Shown: positions 45,348-57,114 of the stretch, in pieces
Position numbering within the stretch: the first letter of the stretch is position 1
How the letters are laid out: each line of letters opens with the position of its first letter
Assembly (NCBI RefSeq): GCF_014023275.1
Contig: NZ_CP054698.1
Coordinates: 4,278,001 to 4,342,000, forward strand
DNA length: 64,000 bases
Direction of reading: 5' to 3'
Source: Nostoc edaphicum CCNP1411
Lineage (GTDB): Bacteria; Cyanobacteriota; Cyanobacteriia; Cyanobacteriales; Nostocaceae
Position numbers and translations under genes: made by a program
The notes under the pieces: generated by a model
Seen by the model: the letters and a program-made list of their open reading frames with translations, nothing else
Databases searched by the model: none
What the model was told of the DNA's origin: nothing

Positions 45348-45378
45348 GATCCCCGACTTCTTGAAGAAGTCGGGGATC
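45348..45378. terminator. Perfect hairpin downstream of gloA
   Basis: GATCCCCGACTTCTT (45348-45362) pairs with AAGAAGTCGGGGATC (45364-45378). It is the tightest member of the CCCCGAC hairpin family (also 20689 and 42055). Position suggests transcription termination for gloA on the minus strand. Confidence 0.75.
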
Positions 45379-45448
45379 TAAATTCAGCTTAAGTAAGTGA
45401 AATTCCACCCTAACGATAATTTATTTTTTTGGAAATCCCTTATAAGAA

Positions 45449-45883
45449 TCACTGACTCACAAGTTGCTCTTGTGATTCCTGTTTGGCTGCCGATCCTTGA
45501 GATCCTAATTGAATCAGTTCAATTTTATACCCATCTGGATCTTCCACAAAAGCAATTACTGTTGAACCATGTTTCATCGGCCCTGGTTCGCGCACGACTT
45601 TACCGCCCTGATTGCGGATTTCTTCACACGTAGCGTAAATATCATCAACGCCAAGGGCGATATGACCATAAGCATTACCCAATTCGTATTTTTCCACGCC
45701 CCAGTTGTAGGTTAGTTCGATCACTGCGTTGTGACTTTCATCGCCGTAGCCCACAAAAGCCAGGGTAAATTCTCCCCCTGGATAATCTTTTCGACGTAGT
45801 AATTTCATACCCAAAAGTTCACAGTAGAATTTCAACGACTCTTCCAGGTTGCCCACCCGCAGCATTGTATGTAGTAATCGCAT
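45449..45883 (-). CDS. gloA: Lactoylglutathione lyase (glyoxalase I)
   Basis: A 144-residue single-subunit glyoxalase I. All four metal ligands of the bacterial Ni-type enzyme are at their classic positions: H5, E56, H74 and E122. It isomerises the methylglyoxal-glutathione hemithioacetal to S-lactoylglutathione. The last 15 residues ([14 protein letters not shown]) extend past the E. coli protein. Upstream, 256 bases separate it from the divergent enolase gene. Confidence 0.96.
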   Translation of the reverse strand: MRLLHTMLRVGNLEESLKFYCELLGMKLLRRKDYPGGEFTLAFVGYGDESHNAVIELTYNWGVEKYELGNAYGHIALGVDDIYATCEEIRNQGGKVVREPGPMKHGSTVIAFVEDPDGYKIELIQLGSQGSAAKQESQEQLVSQ

Positions 45884-46112
45884 ATTGACCTTTTCTCTGT
45901 AATTGATTTAGTGTTATTCTCTGCCAACATTTTACCTAGCTGAAGTCTTCAGGTAGAAATGCCATCAGGGAAAGAACCAAATAAACATTCCTTTACCCGT
46001 TTTTGGTGTTGCTCCCTATCCATACAATGGAAATCTTCTTTAATCTCAGCCAATAAAGTCTCTTAACAGCATAAGCTAGCGATTGGGTTAGGCAACTGGA
46101 CTGGATGCGTAA

Positions 46113-47429
<1,317 letters not shown>

Positions 47430-47496
47430 GGAATAGGGAATAGGTTACAGGTTACAGGTATTTTCTGTCCCCTGTACCCTGTCCCCTTTCCCCTAA

Positions 47497-48555
47497 TCAA
47501 GGATAAAACCCCAACTTCGGCAACCCCAAGGTTTCATCCCAATCCATCATCAAGTTTAGACACTGAATCGCTTGTCCCGCCTGTCCTTTAATTAGATTGT
47601 CAATTGCTGACATGACAATCACGCGACCTGTGCGCGGGTCAACTTCTACACCGATGTAACAAAGATTGCTGCCGTTAGCCCACTTGGTTTGGGGATAAAC
47701 GCCACTACCGCAGACTTTCACCCAAGGAGAGTTGCGGTAGAAGGCTGAGAAAATTGTGATTAAGTCATCTCGCACTAGACCGGGATCGCTCATTGTGGCA
47801 TATACCGTTGCCAAAATACCGCGTACCATTGGGATAAGGTGCGGTGTAAATTGGATCATGAGTTCGTGACCAGCTAAGTCACTACAAATTTGCTCAATTT
47901 CTGGGGTATGACGGTGACGACCGACATTGAAAGCTGCTATGGAGTTGTCTGCTTCAGCTAGTAATAAGTTGGTTTGAGCTTGCCGTCCACTACTAGATGT
48001 GCCAGACTTGGCATCGATAATAGCTGTTTCTGGTCTGATTAAGCCTTGCTTTAAGAGTGGCGAAAGTGCAAGGAGACTGGCAGTGGGATAGGAACCAGGA
48101 CAGCCAATAAGTTGAGCTTCGGTAATGCGATCGCGATAAAGTTCTGGTAATCCATAAACTGCTGTAGCTGCAATTGTGCGATCGCTTCTCTCAATACCAT
48201 ACCAATTTGTATAAGTTGTCAAATCACTAAATCGATAGTCTGCACTCAAATCTAATACTTTACATCCTTTTTCTAATAGTTTGGGCGCGATTTGGCAAGC
48301 CAGACCATTTGGTAAAGACAGGAAAACTACTTCACAGCGGTGAGCAATTATTTCTGGTTCTACCGCCTCTATTAGCAGGTTAGTTGCATGAGCCAGATGT
48401 GGGTAAAGATCCCCAAAAGATTTCCCGATACTGCTCTCACCTCCTAAATAAACCAGTTCGACTTCTGGATGATCCATCAGTAGTCGTACTAACTGTACTC
48501 CGCCATAGCCCGACGCGCCAACAATCCCAACGGGTACGCGTCTAAATTTGCCCAT
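47497..48555 (-). CDS. argC: N-acetyl-gamma-glutamyl-phosphate reductase
   Basis: A 352-residue enzyme of arginine synthesis. It has the NAD(P)-binding start [18 protein letters not shown], the catalytic C152 in [10 protein letters not shown], and the dimerisation region [14 protein letters not shown]. It reduces N-acetylglutamyl phosphate to N-acetylglutamate semialdehyde with NADPH. It belongs to the type with a long insert typical of plants and cyanobacteria. argH is 10 kb away in this window, so the pathway genes are dispersed. Confidence 0.96.
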   Translation of the reverse strand: MGKFRRVPVGIVGASGYGGVQLVRLLMDHPEVELVYLGGESSIGKSFGDLYPHLAHATNLLIEAVEPEIIAHRCEVVFLSLPNGLACQIAPKLLEKGCKVLDLSADYRFSDLTTYTNWYGIERSDRTIAATAVYGLPELYRDRITEAQLIGCPGSYPTASLLALSPLLKQGLIRPETAIIDAKSGTSSSGRQAQTNLLLAEADNSIAAFNVGRHRHTPEIEQICSDLAGHELMIQFTPHLIPMVRGILATVYATMSDPGLVRDDLITIFSAFYRNSPWVKVCGSGVYPQTKWANGSNLCYIGVEVDPRTGRVIVMSAIDNLIKGQAGQAIQCLNLMMDWDETLGLPKLGFYP

Positions 48556-49024
48556 GATCTGAAATCCTTATCCCATGAATAGTTAATTCGTTCTCAGCTA
48601 TCAACAATATCAGCGACTAGACGCACAGCGTACAAAACGCCCCAAACCCCTCCACTTTGTTTTGGAAGATGAGGGAGATGGAGGAGCAAACAAACGATTA
48701 TTATTCTTCCTCATCCCCCTCATTCTTGACTGTCGCCGCACTTTATCAAGAAAGGCAGAGGGCAGAAGGCAGGAGGCTCAGTTGGAATACTGTTTTCAGC
48801 ACTGAAGCCCGTGACAATCATCGAACTTGCGGTTTAAGGCCCCCACCAAATTGAAAAAATTTGGTGGCCCCAATTTAAGTACGGTGTTGAATCCCCTTCT
48901 AAATTGAACCTTCTGCCCTCTGCCTCCTGCCTTCTTCAACTCCGTTTTTAATATCAAATCATTATCAAATCATTGCTAGTCTACTTCTCTGCCTTATAAA
49001 GGAGCTACAATCTAGAAGAAGAAA
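48556..49024. other. Spacer between divergent argC and ribBA, with repeats
   Basis: 469 bases. It contains a hairpin CCACCAAATT/AATTTGGTGG (about 48843-48867) followed by GAATCCCC (48888 on), related to the interior of the 14343 element, and several GGCAGAGGGCAGAAGGCAGGAGG-type repeats broken into short units. I find no FMN riboswitch before ribBA. Confidence 0.6.
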
Positions 49025-50737
49025 TTGTTAAAAAAATTTACGTTGGTAGCTGGAAATCTTTCTGTGTCACAGCCTAATACTACACAAGCTTTTAAATTTG
49101 ATTCGATTGATGCCGCCTTAGCAGACCTAAAAGCTGGTCGTGTGATTGTAGTGGTAGATGATGAAAATAGAGAAAATGAAGGCGACTTGATTTGTGCTGC
49201 TCAATTTGCCACACCCGACACGATTAATTTCATGGCGGTGGAAGCGAGAGGACTGATTTGTTTGGCAATGACAGGCGATCGCCTAGACGAGTTAGACTTA
49301 CCCTTAATGGTAAGTAATATTACAGATACCAACCAAACTGCCTTCACTGTCAGTATTGATGCTGGGCCAGAATTGGGTGTCACCACAGGCATCTCAGCAG
49401 AAGACCGCGCCCGCACTATCCAGGTTACTCTCAACCCAGCCACAAAACCTACTGATTTACGTCGTCCTGGACATATTTTTCCCATTCGGGCTAAGGCTGG
49501 AGGCGTACTCAAACGCGCAGGACATACGGAAGCAGCTGTGGACTTGTCTCGACTAGCAGGGCTGTACCCAGCAGGGGTAATTTGTGAAATTCAAAACCCT
49601 GATGGTTCAATGGCGCGGTTGCAGCAGTTAGTTGAATATGCGAAACGTCACAATTTAAAAATTATTAGTATTGCGGATTTAATCAGTTATCGCCTACAGC
49701 ACGATCGCCTAGTATATCGGGAAGTTGTTACTAAGCTGCCTAGCCAATTCGGTCAGTTTGAAATTTACGCCTACCGCCACACCTTAGACAATACAGAACA
49801 TGTTGCAATTGTCAAGGGTGATCCAGCGAACTTCAAAGACGAGCCTATAATGGTGCGGATGCACTCAGAATGCTTAACTGGTGATGCTTTGGGTTCTTTA
49901 CGTTGTGACTGTCGAATGCAGTTACAAGCTGCATTGAAAATGATTGAGACTGCTGGTCAAGGTGTAGTTGTATACCTGCGCCAAGAAGGACGGGGAATCG
50001 GCTTGATTAATAAGTTGAAAGCCTACTCGTTGCAGGATATGGGGCTGGATACAGTCGAGGCAAATGAGCGCTTAGGATTTCCCGCCGACTTGCGAGACTA
50101 CGGTATGGGGGCACAAATGCTCATGGACTTGGGCATCAAAAAGATTCGCCTGATTACCAATAATCCCCGCAAAATTGCCGGAGTCAAGGGCTATGGGTTG
50201 GAAGTAGTTGACCGCTTGCCGTTATTGATTGAGGCAAATGACTACAATTCTTATTACCTGGCGACAAAGGCGAAAAAGCTAGGTCACATGCTGTTACAGA
50301 CTTATCTGGTGACAGTAGCAATTCACTGGCAAGATGACCCGGAAGCTGTCACAGAACGTTATGAACGCTTAGAGAAACTGCGACATTTAGCGAGAAGTAA
50401 TGATCTATTGTTACAAGAAGAAGCGCGTCCGTTAGCGATCGCTATATTTGACGAGCCATCTCTAACAGTACACTTGGGTTTTGATCAGGCAAAAGTTGCT
50501 AGCTGTGATTGGTATCGCCAGAATGGTCATCCTTATATACAAGCTATCTTCCAAATTCTGGACAACCTAGCAACAGTGCCATACATCCAGAAACTAGAAT
50601 TTCTGATTTCTTCGGGTTGTGATCCTTTGAGTAATTTACAAGTCCAACTAGATCGGCAGACATTCGCGGATGGTACGCTGCCTTCATCGATTAGCGATCG
50701 CTTGGAGACGCAGCAAATTTACAGCTTTAGCAAATAG
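49025..50737 (+). CDS. ribBA: Bifunctional DHBP synthase / GTP cyclohydrolase II
   Basis: A 570-residue bifunctional enzyme of riboflavin synthesis. The N-terminal DHBP synthase domain has the [11 protein letters not shown] acidic loop. The GTP cyclohydrolase II domain has the zinc site C-x10-C-x-C (in [17 protein letters not shown]) and RQEGRGIGL. After about residue 420 comes a ~150-residue C-terminal extension ([20 protein letters not shown] ...) that is absent from E. coli RibA and known in cyanobacteria. The start is read as TTG at 49025; an in-frame GTG at 49064 ([12 protein letters not shown]) is possible. AAGGAG is 20 bases before the TTG. Confidence 0.93.
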   Translation: MLKKFTLVAGNLSVSQPNTTQAFKFDSIDAALADLKAGRVIVVVDDENRENEGDLICAAQFATPDTINFMAVEARGLICLAMTGDRLDELDLPLMVSNITDTNQTAFTVSIDAGPELGVTTGISAEDRARTIQVTLNPATKPTDLRRPGHIFPIRAKAGGVLKRAGHTEAAVDLSRLAGLYPAGVICEIQNPDGSMARLQQLVEYAKRHNLKIISIADLISYRLQHDRLVYREVVTKLPSQFGQFEIYAYRHTLDNTEHVAIVKGDPANFKDEPIMVRMHSECLTGDALGSLRCDCRMQLQAALKMIETAGQGVVVYLRQEGRGIGLINKLKAYSLQDMGLDTVEANERLGFPADLRDYGMGAQMLMDLGIKKIRLITNNPRKIAGVKGYGLEVVDRLPLLIEANDYNSYYLATKAKKLGHMLLQTYLVTVAIHWQDDPEAVTERYERLEKLRHLARSNDLLLQEEARPLAIAIFDEPSLTVHLGFDQAKVASCDWYRQNGHPYIQAIFQILDNLATVPYIQKLEFLISSGCDPLSNLQVQLDRQTFADGTLPSSISDRLETQQIYSFSK

Positions 50738-50830
50738 CCGCCTTCCGAAGAGTCAACTTTTTAAGGGGGTTGGAGGGTTTATTGTGTGTAAGTCCTACAT
50801 TCCCCCCGAACTTTTTAGCCATTCTTTTAT

Positions 50831-51061
50831 ATGACAATGAGAGCAATCAAAATTATTGTTGAAAAACATAACGACGGTTACATAGCCTATCCCTTGGGTA
50901 TCAAGGGGGTTGTAGTTGGCGAAGGTGACAGCTATGAGGAAGCACTAGCTGATGTTAAATCTGCTATCCACTGCCATATAGAGACATTTGGTCAAGAGGT
51001 TTTAGAAGAGGAATCAACAGTCCTAGAAGCTTTTGTGGCAGAAGCTGAGGTTCCTATTTAA
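50831..51061 (+). CDS. hicB: HicB family antitoxin
   Basis: A 76-residue HicB-type antitoxin with the partial RNase-H fold: IIVEKHNDGYIAYPLGIKGV, GEGDSYEEALADVKSAI and HIETFG. HicB binds and inactivates the RNase toxin HicA and often autoregulates the operon. The TAA stop overlaps the ATG of the downstream hicA remnant by one base. The toxin gene is broken, so this antitoxin may now be dispensable. In-frame ATGs occur at 50831 and 50837. Confidence 0.9.
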   Translation: MTMRAIKIIVEKHNDGYIAYPLGIKGVVVGEGDSYEEALADVKSAIHCHIETFGQEVLEEESTVLEAFVAEAEVPI

Positions 51062-51310
51062 TGGTTAAATTTCCAGTAGATGCACCTAAAACTAAAGTAA
51101 TTAAGACATTAGAATACATTAGAATTTCTGGGATTTAATGTTATTAGAGAGCGGGAACATATTGTTATGGAGCGAGAAAACGAAGATGGAACGAAAACTC
51201 CACTGACTATGCCTAACCATTCTCAAATTAAAGGTTCAACGCTGAGATCCATCTGTACTCAAGCAGGTATCTCAAGAGAGGATTTTTTGTCTGCTTATGA
51301 GCAAATCTGA
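51061..51310 (+). pseudogene. hicA: hicA toxin gene broken by a 10-bp tandem duplication
   Basis: The frame begins MVKFPVDAPKTKVIKTLE and stops at a premature TAA at 51137-51139. The sequence ACATTAGAAT occurs twice in tandem at 51106-51115 and 51116-51125; deleting one copy gives an open frame of 79 codons plus stop with FLGFNVIREREHIVMER, then GTKTPLTMPNHSQIKGSTLR and ISREDFLSAYEQI. That is a full HicA (mRNA-cleaving toxin, with the conserved H in NHSQIKGSTLR as catalytic residue). The present allele gives only ~25 residues. Confidence 0.93.
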
Positions 51311-51630
51311 AAGCCTGTATTCTGTTTTCACTCACAACACTTTAAAAGATACAGTCACAAATAAATTCTTGAACTAGGCGATCGCGTCTCTCCAGATAAG
51401 CTAATTATTAGACGATTCGTAAAAACAAGATGATACGCGATCGCTCTCCAAGCTTCTACTTTTTACCTCAGAACACGAAACACCGAGTTCGGAACTCGAA
51501 GTGTCGAGATAAAAACGCCAGAGTTGAGTTCTTTAAAGAAGAGTGGGGATTAGAGAGTGAGGGAGAAGAATTAATAACCAATGCCCCATGCCCCATGCCC
51601 AATGCCCCATTCCCCATTCCCCATTCCCAA
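51311..51630. other. Spacer with short tandem repeats
   Basis: 320 bases. The right half is made of repeats of the form CCCCATG and CCCCATT (about 51580-51625). A second block has GAACTCGAAG-like units. No gene. Confidence 0.75.
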
Positions 51631-53343
51631 TTAATAATGAGTTGCCGACTTGCGATGATGCACGGCTGTAACACCATCATTATCTAGCAATTTGCCACTC
51701 TCGACAGTTGCATAAACCAGCCAGTGGTCGCCAGATTCCATCCGATTTTGTACAGAACATTCGACATATGCTAGGGCATCTGTAAGTATGGGAGAACCGC
51801 TTTCAGTTTCTTGGGCGGCTACATCAGCAAATCGGTCTTGTCCTGGGCCAAAAGGTTTGAGGAAGTGCTTCATCAATCCCAAATGATTCCCTTCTTTAAG
51901 AATATTGAGGACAAATTTATTTCCTGTATGCGTCAATGTTTCTACTGCCCGGTCTTTGGCGACGGCGATGGTTAAACCAGGTGGATTAAAGCTGGCTTGA
52001 GATACCCAAGAAGCTAACATGGCACTGGAGCGATCGCCTTCTTTGGCTGTGAGAATGCAAAGAGAGCCTACAATCCGCCCAACTGCTTGTTCTACAGTTG
52101 TTGCAGGTTGGCTTGGCGATCGCACTTTTCTAGCTTTTTTGAGTGCTTGGGCAAAGTCGGTTCCGGCTTCTTCACATAATTGTAAGGTGGCATCGTTGGG
52201 TTTGAATTTCACGCGGATGGTGTCAAAACCAAACCGATAACCAGCATCTTTCAATTTACCCTCAATTAAATCAACTGCTTCCCCACTCCAGCCAAAAGAA
52301 CCAAAAACACCAGCAAGTTTATTATTAGTCGCGGTGGATAGGACAATTCCTAAAGCTGTTTGCACCGGTGTTGGTGCATGACCGCCAAGGGTAGGAGAAC
52401 CCATAATGAAACCACCAGCTTTTTCCACAGCCGCCCGGATTTCTTCTGGTTCAGTAAATTCGCAGTTAATCGATTCTACAGCGACGCCAGCTTTTGTAAT
52501 GCCACGAGCGATCGCTTGGGCTAAGGTTGCTGTATTCCCATAAGCTGATGCATAAATTAATGCCACTGTCAAGTCAGCAGATGTTTGCTGTTGACTCCAT
52601 TCTCGATAAGCTTTAGTCAGTTCGATTAAGCCATAGCGCACCAAAGGCCCGTGTCCATTGGCGTACATTCGCACTGGAAAATCGACAAGTTTATCAAGTG
52701 CCGTTTCAACTTGACGGGCGTGGGGAGCCATAAGGCAATCAAAATAATAGCGCCGATCTTCGTTATATACTTCCCAGCCTTCATCAAATACCTGATCTCC
52801 GCAAACGTGCGCCCCAAATAACTTATCTGTATACAGAATTTCTGTTTGCGGATCGTAGGTGCAGAGTTGATCTGCATAGCGGGGATTGGGGGTGGGAATA
52901 AATTGTAAATTATGTCCATTACCCAAATTTAGGGTTTCTTCGCCCCGCATCACAAGAATTTGCAAATCTGGATTTTCTAGCGCTGCACGTAAATTTATCG
53001 CCCCTGGATTAGAACACACAAAGGTTATTTGTGGGGCAATTTCTAACAAAGCTTTTAAAGTTGCGGCGCGGTTAGGATTTACGTGTCCCAAAATTACATA
53101 ATCTAGGTCTTCGAGATGGAAACGTTGCTGTAACGCTTCTAAATAAATTTGCGTAAACGTTTCCCCTGGAGGATCGATAATTGCGTTTTTATCGCTTTCG
53201 ATTAAATAAGAATTAGCAGTTGTACCCTTAGCAAGAGCATATTCAATTTCAAATCTGAGCCTTGACCAACTGCGCGATCGCAGTATTCTTGTATCTGTAG
53301 CTATTGGATAAACTTGAACGTCACGGGGTTTATTTTTTGACAT
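51631..53343 (-). CDS. flv1: Flavodiiron protein Flv1 type
   Basis: A 570-residue class-C flavodiiron protein with three domains: beta-lactamase-like (1-~250), flavodoxin-like (~255-405; VALIYASAYGNTATLAQAIA) and flavin-reductase-like (~425-570; AMLASWVSQASFNPPGLTIA). The di-iron ligands are largely lost: the canonical HxExDH reads GHVNPNRAATL (E to N, D to N, H to R), as in Flv1 or Flv2. It would work as a heterodimer with the partner at 53480, reducing O2 to water with electrons from photosystem I. It lies 136 bases after flv3 on the same strand. Confidence 0.93.
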   Translation of the reverse strand: MSKNKPRDVQVYPIATDTRILRSRSWSRLRFEIEYALAKGTTANSYLIESDKNAIIDPPGETFTQIYLEALQQRFHLEDLDYVILGHVNPNRAATLKALLEIAPQITFVCSNPGAINLRAALENPDLQILVMRGEETLNLGNGHNLQFIPTPNPRYADQLCTYDPQTEILYTDKLFGAHVCGDQVFDEGWEVYNEDRRYYFDCLMAPHARQVETALDKLVDFPVRMYANGHGPLVRYGLIELTKAYREWSQQQTSADLTVALIYASAYGNTATLAQAIARGITKAGVAVESINCEFTEPEEIRAAVEKAGGFIMGSPTLGGHAPTPVQTALGIVLSTATNNKLAGVFGSFGWSGEAVDLIEGKLKDAGYRFGFDTIRVKFKPNDATLQLCEEAGTDFAQALKKARKVRSPSQPATTVEQAVGRIVGSLCILTAKEGDRSSAMLASWVSQASFNPPGLTIAVAKDRAVETLTHTGNKFVLNILKEGNHLGLMKHFLKPFGPGQDRFADVAAQETESGSPILTDALAYVECSVQNRMESGDHWLVYATVESGKLLDNDGVTAVHHRKSATHY

Positions 53344-53479
53344 AGCTTTCTTGGGGATTGGGGATTGAAGATTAGGGATTGGGTACTGGGGAACTCGGCG
53401 TACCTAAAGGAGATAAGGGTCAATGAGGATTAGGTATTTAGAAACTTTTTCCCAGTCCCCAGTCCCAAGTCTCCAGTCC

Positions 53480-55222
53480 CTAATAATGATTACCGACTTT
53501 ACGGTGATGTACAGCAGTCAAAGCTTCTGGCTTAGAAACCCGTCCGGCGTAGACTGTGCTGTATACTGCCCAGTGGTCGCCACAATCCATTCTACTGATG
53601 ACTTCACACTCCATGTAGGCGAGGGCATCGTTGAGAATAGGCGCACCATTTTCGGCTGACTGAGTTCTCACACCTTCAAAGCGATCTGCACCAGGGGCGA
53701 ACCGTTTTAAAAAGTGTTTCATGAGTGGTTGGAAATTGCCTTCTTCTAAAACGTTGAGAACAAAGCGATCGCCTACTTGCATGAGTGATTCAATTGCCCG
53801 ATCTTTGGCTACTGCAATGGAAAATCCCAAAGGTTTAAAGCTAGCTTGACTCACCCAAGAGGCTAGCATCGCACTGGAAACATCGCCTTTTTTAGCAGTA
53901 ATAATATATAGTCCGCCGCTGATTCTACCTAGTGCTTTATCTAAGTCAGCACTAAGGGATTTCATGGCTTTGATACTGCGATCGCGTGTTACCCATTGAG
54001 CTAAGTCTGTACCTGCTTCTTCACACAGCTTGTAAGTATTTTCCGTAGGCGTTTGTTTAATCCGAATCGCTGGAAAAACAGTTGTCAAACCCAAATTGCG
54101 GAATTTACTCAGCAAAGGATCTATTGGCTCATCATCGCCACCACCTGCTTCAAAAACACCGATGGCTTGCTTTTCTTTAGCTGATCCTAAAACTGTGCTG
54201 AGTGCAGATTGAATGTTCGCAGCGCCAGAAGCCGGAGGTAGACCAACGATTAATCCAGCACAACGGCTAACTAGTTCGCGCAGTTCTTGTAAATCGACTT
54301 CAGATCCCAAATCGACAATTTCCACGGCAACACCGGTTTTACCGATACCGTTGGCAATTGCTTGCGCCAGGCGATCGCTATATCCGTATTCGGAAACGTA
54401 AAATATTCCAATTACCGTTTCTGGCTTGGCTTGGGTTTGGCTCCAGGTGCGATAACGTCCAATTAGTTCCTCAACATTGTGAGATAGTAATGGCCCATGT
54501 CCTGTAGCAACCATATCGATGGTTTTCAGTTCCGCCATTCGCTTCAGGGCAGAGAGAACTGAACGTGCATTTGGCCCCATCAAGCAATCGTAGTAGTAAT
54601 GAAAGTCTTCTTCGATCGCCGCTAAGTCTTCATCAAAGGTGCTATCTGAGCAATAGTGCAAACCAAAAGCATCGCAGGTGTAGAGAACTTTGGTTTTGTG
54701 ATCGAAGCTGAAAATTGTATCCGGCCAATGTAAATTTGGGGCAATTACGAATTCAAATTCATGACCATTGCCCAAATCTAAGCGATCGCCATTTTTCACA
54801 ATCCGCCGTTTGAATGGCTGATGTACCAAATCCTCTAGAAACTGAATCGCCACCTTAGAACCGACAACGGTAATTTCTGGAGCCATTTGCAGTAAATCTT
54901 TAACTAAACCGCTGTGGTCTGGCTCAGTGTGGCTGATAATTAAATAATCAATATCTGTTGGGTTGATTAGTCTGGTAAGCGTATCAAAATATAGTTGACG
55001 AAACTTTTCGTGGGAGGTGTCAACTAAGGCAGTCTGCTCCCCGCGAATAAGAAACGAGTTATAAGTAGTACCGTTTTGCAGGCCAAACTCAATATCGAAG
55101 CGATCGCGATCCCAGTCCAAAGAGCGAATAGCCGTCGTCTCTTGAGCAATGTCCACAGTCTGTATGGTGAGCCGTTTTTCAGTTTTTTCGGTGAGCGCTA
55201 CCATAACTCCCCTCCTTAACAC
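53480..55222 (-). CDS. flv3: Flavodiiron protein Flv3 type
   Basis: A 580-residue class-C flavodiiron protein with the same three domains as its neighbour. It keeps the canonical iron-binding SHTEPDHSGLV and the later HWPDTIF, CDAFGLH and ATGHGPL ligand segments, so it is the redox-active partner. The flavodoxin-like part is IGIFYVSEYGYSDRLAQAIA. It begins with a good ribosome binding site (AAGGAGGGGAG close to the ATG). The order flv3 then flv1 in one operon matches the heterocyst-specific flv3B-flv1B pair of Anabaena. I infer but cannot prove that identity. Such proteins remove O2 in heterocysts. Confidence 0.93.
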   Translation of the reverse strand: MLRRGVMVALTEKTEKRLTIQTVDIAQETTAIRSLDWDRDRFDIEFGLQNGTTYNSFLIRGEQTALVDTSHEKFRQLYFDTLTRLINPTDIDYLIISHTEPDHSGLVKDLLQMAPEITVVGSKVAIQFLEDLVHQPFKRRIVKNGDRLDLGNGHEFEFVIAPNLHWPDTIFSFDHKTKVLYTCDAFGLHYCSDSTFDEDLAAIEEDFHYYYDCLMGPNARSVLSALKRMAELKTIDMVATGHGPLLSHNVEELIGRYRTWSQTQAKPETVIGIFYVSEYGYSDRLAQAIANGIGKTGVAVEIVDLGSEVDLQELRELVSRCAGLIVGLPPASGAANIQSALSTVLGSAKEKQAIGVFEAGGGDDEPIDPLLSKFRNLGLTTVFPAIRIKQTPTENTYKLCEEAGTDLAQWVTRDRSIKAMKSLSADLDKALGRISGGLYIITAKKGDVSSAMLASWVSQASFKPLGFSIAVAKDRAIESLMQVGDRFVLNVLEEGNFQPLMKHFLKRFAPGADRFEGVRTQSAENGAPILNDALAYMECEVISRMDCGDHWAVYSTVYAGRVSKPEALTAVHHRKVGNHY

Positions 55223-55314
55223 AATGAGTATTTCTTCCTCTTCTTTTATTGTGACACGCCTTGAATGTTAATTTTTATTAAATAATTGATGGTTGACTTA
55301 AAAAATTTAAAAGT

Positions 55315-56145
55315 GTGAAACCGCAGAGGCAGCGAGAAAACAGAGAGAAAATTTGGTTAGCGTTGGAAATTGGTAATTCCCGACTGCATTGGGCATTGTT
55401 TCTAGGCGAAACACTCTATTCCGCTTGGGATACTGACTATCTTCCTGAGTCTGTCATACAACACCTAGCTGAATATCAAACCCTAGATGATTTACTAGAG
55501 AAAATTTTTCTGCCCAGCCAGCAAGCTGAATCTCTAACAAAAACTCTACCTCTGTGCCCTCTCCTACTAGCCTCCGTAGTTCCTAGCCAAACTGCTATTT
55601 GGCAAACTTATCCAAATACTTGCGTTATTACCTTAGACCAAATACCACTAACAGGTGTGTATCCCACACTAGGAATTGACCGCGCTTTAGCTTTGTGGGG
55701 TGCGGGGAAAGCTTGGGGTTTTCCAATGTTGGTGATAGATGCTGGTACAGCGCTAACTTTTACAGCTGCGGATGCTAACCAATGTCTGCTTGGAGGCGCA
55801 ATTCTGCCGGGATTAGGTTTACAGTTTGCGACTCTCGGTCAAAAGACAGGACAATTACCATTAGTAGAAATGCACAATATTGCCTCTCTAGTACCACGTT
55901 TTGGGCTGAATACTACAGAAGCAATTCAAAGTGGAGTAATTTACACATTAATAGCTGGAATCAAAGATTTTATTGAGGCGTGGTGGCATTTATGTCCTGA
56001 TGGGAAAATTGCAATTAAAGGTGGCGATCGCACTTTATTCCTAAACTATCTGCAAGCTTTGTATCCTGAGATTGCAGCACGTTTGATTATGGAATCAAAT
56101 TTAATATTTTGGGGAATGCGGGAAATAGTAATAAATGGTGGTTAA
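55315..56145 (+). CDS. coaX: Type III pantothenate kinase
   Basis: A 276-residue CoaX. Motifs: [12 protein letters not shown] (P-loop-like, Glu where most have Asp), [32 protein letters not shown] (catalytic Asp, adenosine loop) and [12 protein letters not shown]. It phosphorylates pantothenate in the first committed step to coenzyme A. The start GTG at 55315 gives a 13-residue basic N-terminal extension ([12 protein letters not shown]); a later start within it cannot be excluded, since this extension resembles a Nostoc repeat. Confidence 0.9.
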   Translation: MKPQRQRENREKIWLALEIGNSRLHWALFLGETLYSAWDTDYLPESVIQHLAEYQTLDDLLEKIFLPSQQAESLTKTLPLCPLLLASVVPSQTAIWQTYPNTCVITLDQIPLTGVYPTLGIDRALALWGAGKAWGFPMLVIDAGTALTFTAADANQCLLGGAILPGLGLQFATLGQKTGQLPLVEMHNIASLVPRFGLNTTEAIQSGVIYTLIAGIKDFIEAWWHLCPDGKIAIKGGDRTLFLNYLQALYPEIAARLIMESNLIFWGMREIVINGG

Positions 56146-56271
56146 TCCGTGAATTTTTGGGCGATAGAATAGTTTTAATTTGGTCATAGTTGTGACAAAA
56201 ACTTGAAACACATATCACGGTTTTAGAGCGAAGGAATACGTGTAGTGGATTGGCAGCAAACTCTGAATGAG

Positions 56272-57114
56272 CTAATTTAATTCGTTCAAATTATGGCTTT
56301 TTAAAATACCTTCAATAAACTCCCGAATCTCGATCGCCGCAACCCCAGCACAAGATTCTGGTAAGTCATTTCCGGCATGGGCAATCATTTTCAACTCGAC
56401 TTTTGGCATCAGTTGAGCATAAACCCGGCTCTTGGCTAAAGCATCTGGTGTATCTTGGCCACCTTGTAAGATAAAAACTGGGGCATCTATCATATAAAGC
56501 TGCTTTTGCACTAATTCCGCCTCAATTTCTACTTGTCGTCGTTTGAAAAGTAACTGACAAGCTATCGGGTAACGCGACAATTCCTGACGTAATTGCAAAT
56601 CCTGCGCAATTTTTTCATGCCAACCCAGAATTTTAGTCAAGGGAATTAGCGATCGCAACAATTTAACTATTAGTGGTGGATAATTCAATAATCGCCGCAT
56701 CTTTCGGCAATGCTGTTCTTGTCCTGGTATCTCTACACCCTCTGGTGCTAGCAGTACCACACCGTCAACTTTTTCTGGATACTTTAAAGCATAGCTAGCA
56801 GCAATCCACCCCCCAAGAGAATGCCCTACTAAATACACCTTTTCTAGCTTTACAGCTTGCAAAAACTCCGCTAAACACTCTACTTGTAAATCTATCGAAT
56901 GGTGGATATTTGGATTCTCTGATTCACCAAACCCTAACAAATCAGGTGCAAAACAATGAAAATCTTGTGCAAGAGACTCCATCACAGATAACCATTGACT
57001 GCTCTCATTCCAAGCACCATGTAAAAAAATTATAGGAGTTTTTTCACCGACTTCACGCCAGAATAATAGCCCTTGAGAGAGCTTTCTCCGCGAGTTACGG
57101 AATAGTGTATCCAT
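56272..57114 (-). CDS. Alpha/beta fold hydrolase
   Basis: A 280-residue hydrolase. Oxyanion segment IIFLHGAWNESSQWLSV, nucleophile S99 in VGHSLGG, acid D in ILQGGQDTPDA and base H in IAHAGNDLPES. The cap region has few features of named families, so the substrate is unknown. It lacks a signal peptide. Neighbours (coaX, NUDIX) give no pathway. The start ATG at 57114 gives a normal N-terminus. Confidence 0.88.
   Translation of the reverse strand: MDTLFRNSRRKLSQGLLFWREVGEKTPIIFLHGAWNESSQWLSVMESLAQDFHCFAPDLLGFGESENPNIHHSIDLQVECLAEFLQAVKLEKVYLVGHSLGGWIAASYALKYPEKVDGVVLLAPEGVEIPGQEQHCRKMRRLLNYPPLIVKLLRSLIPLTKILGWHEKIAQDLQLRQELSRYPIACQLLFKRRQVEIEAELVQKQLYMIDAPVFILQGGQDTPDALAKSRVYAQLMPKVELKMIAHAGNDLPESCAGVAAIEIREFIEGILKSHNLNELN

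Noticed and set aside
48860..49024. FMN riboswitch upstream of ribBA
   Set aside because: No RFN core sequence is visible in the 165 bases before the start.
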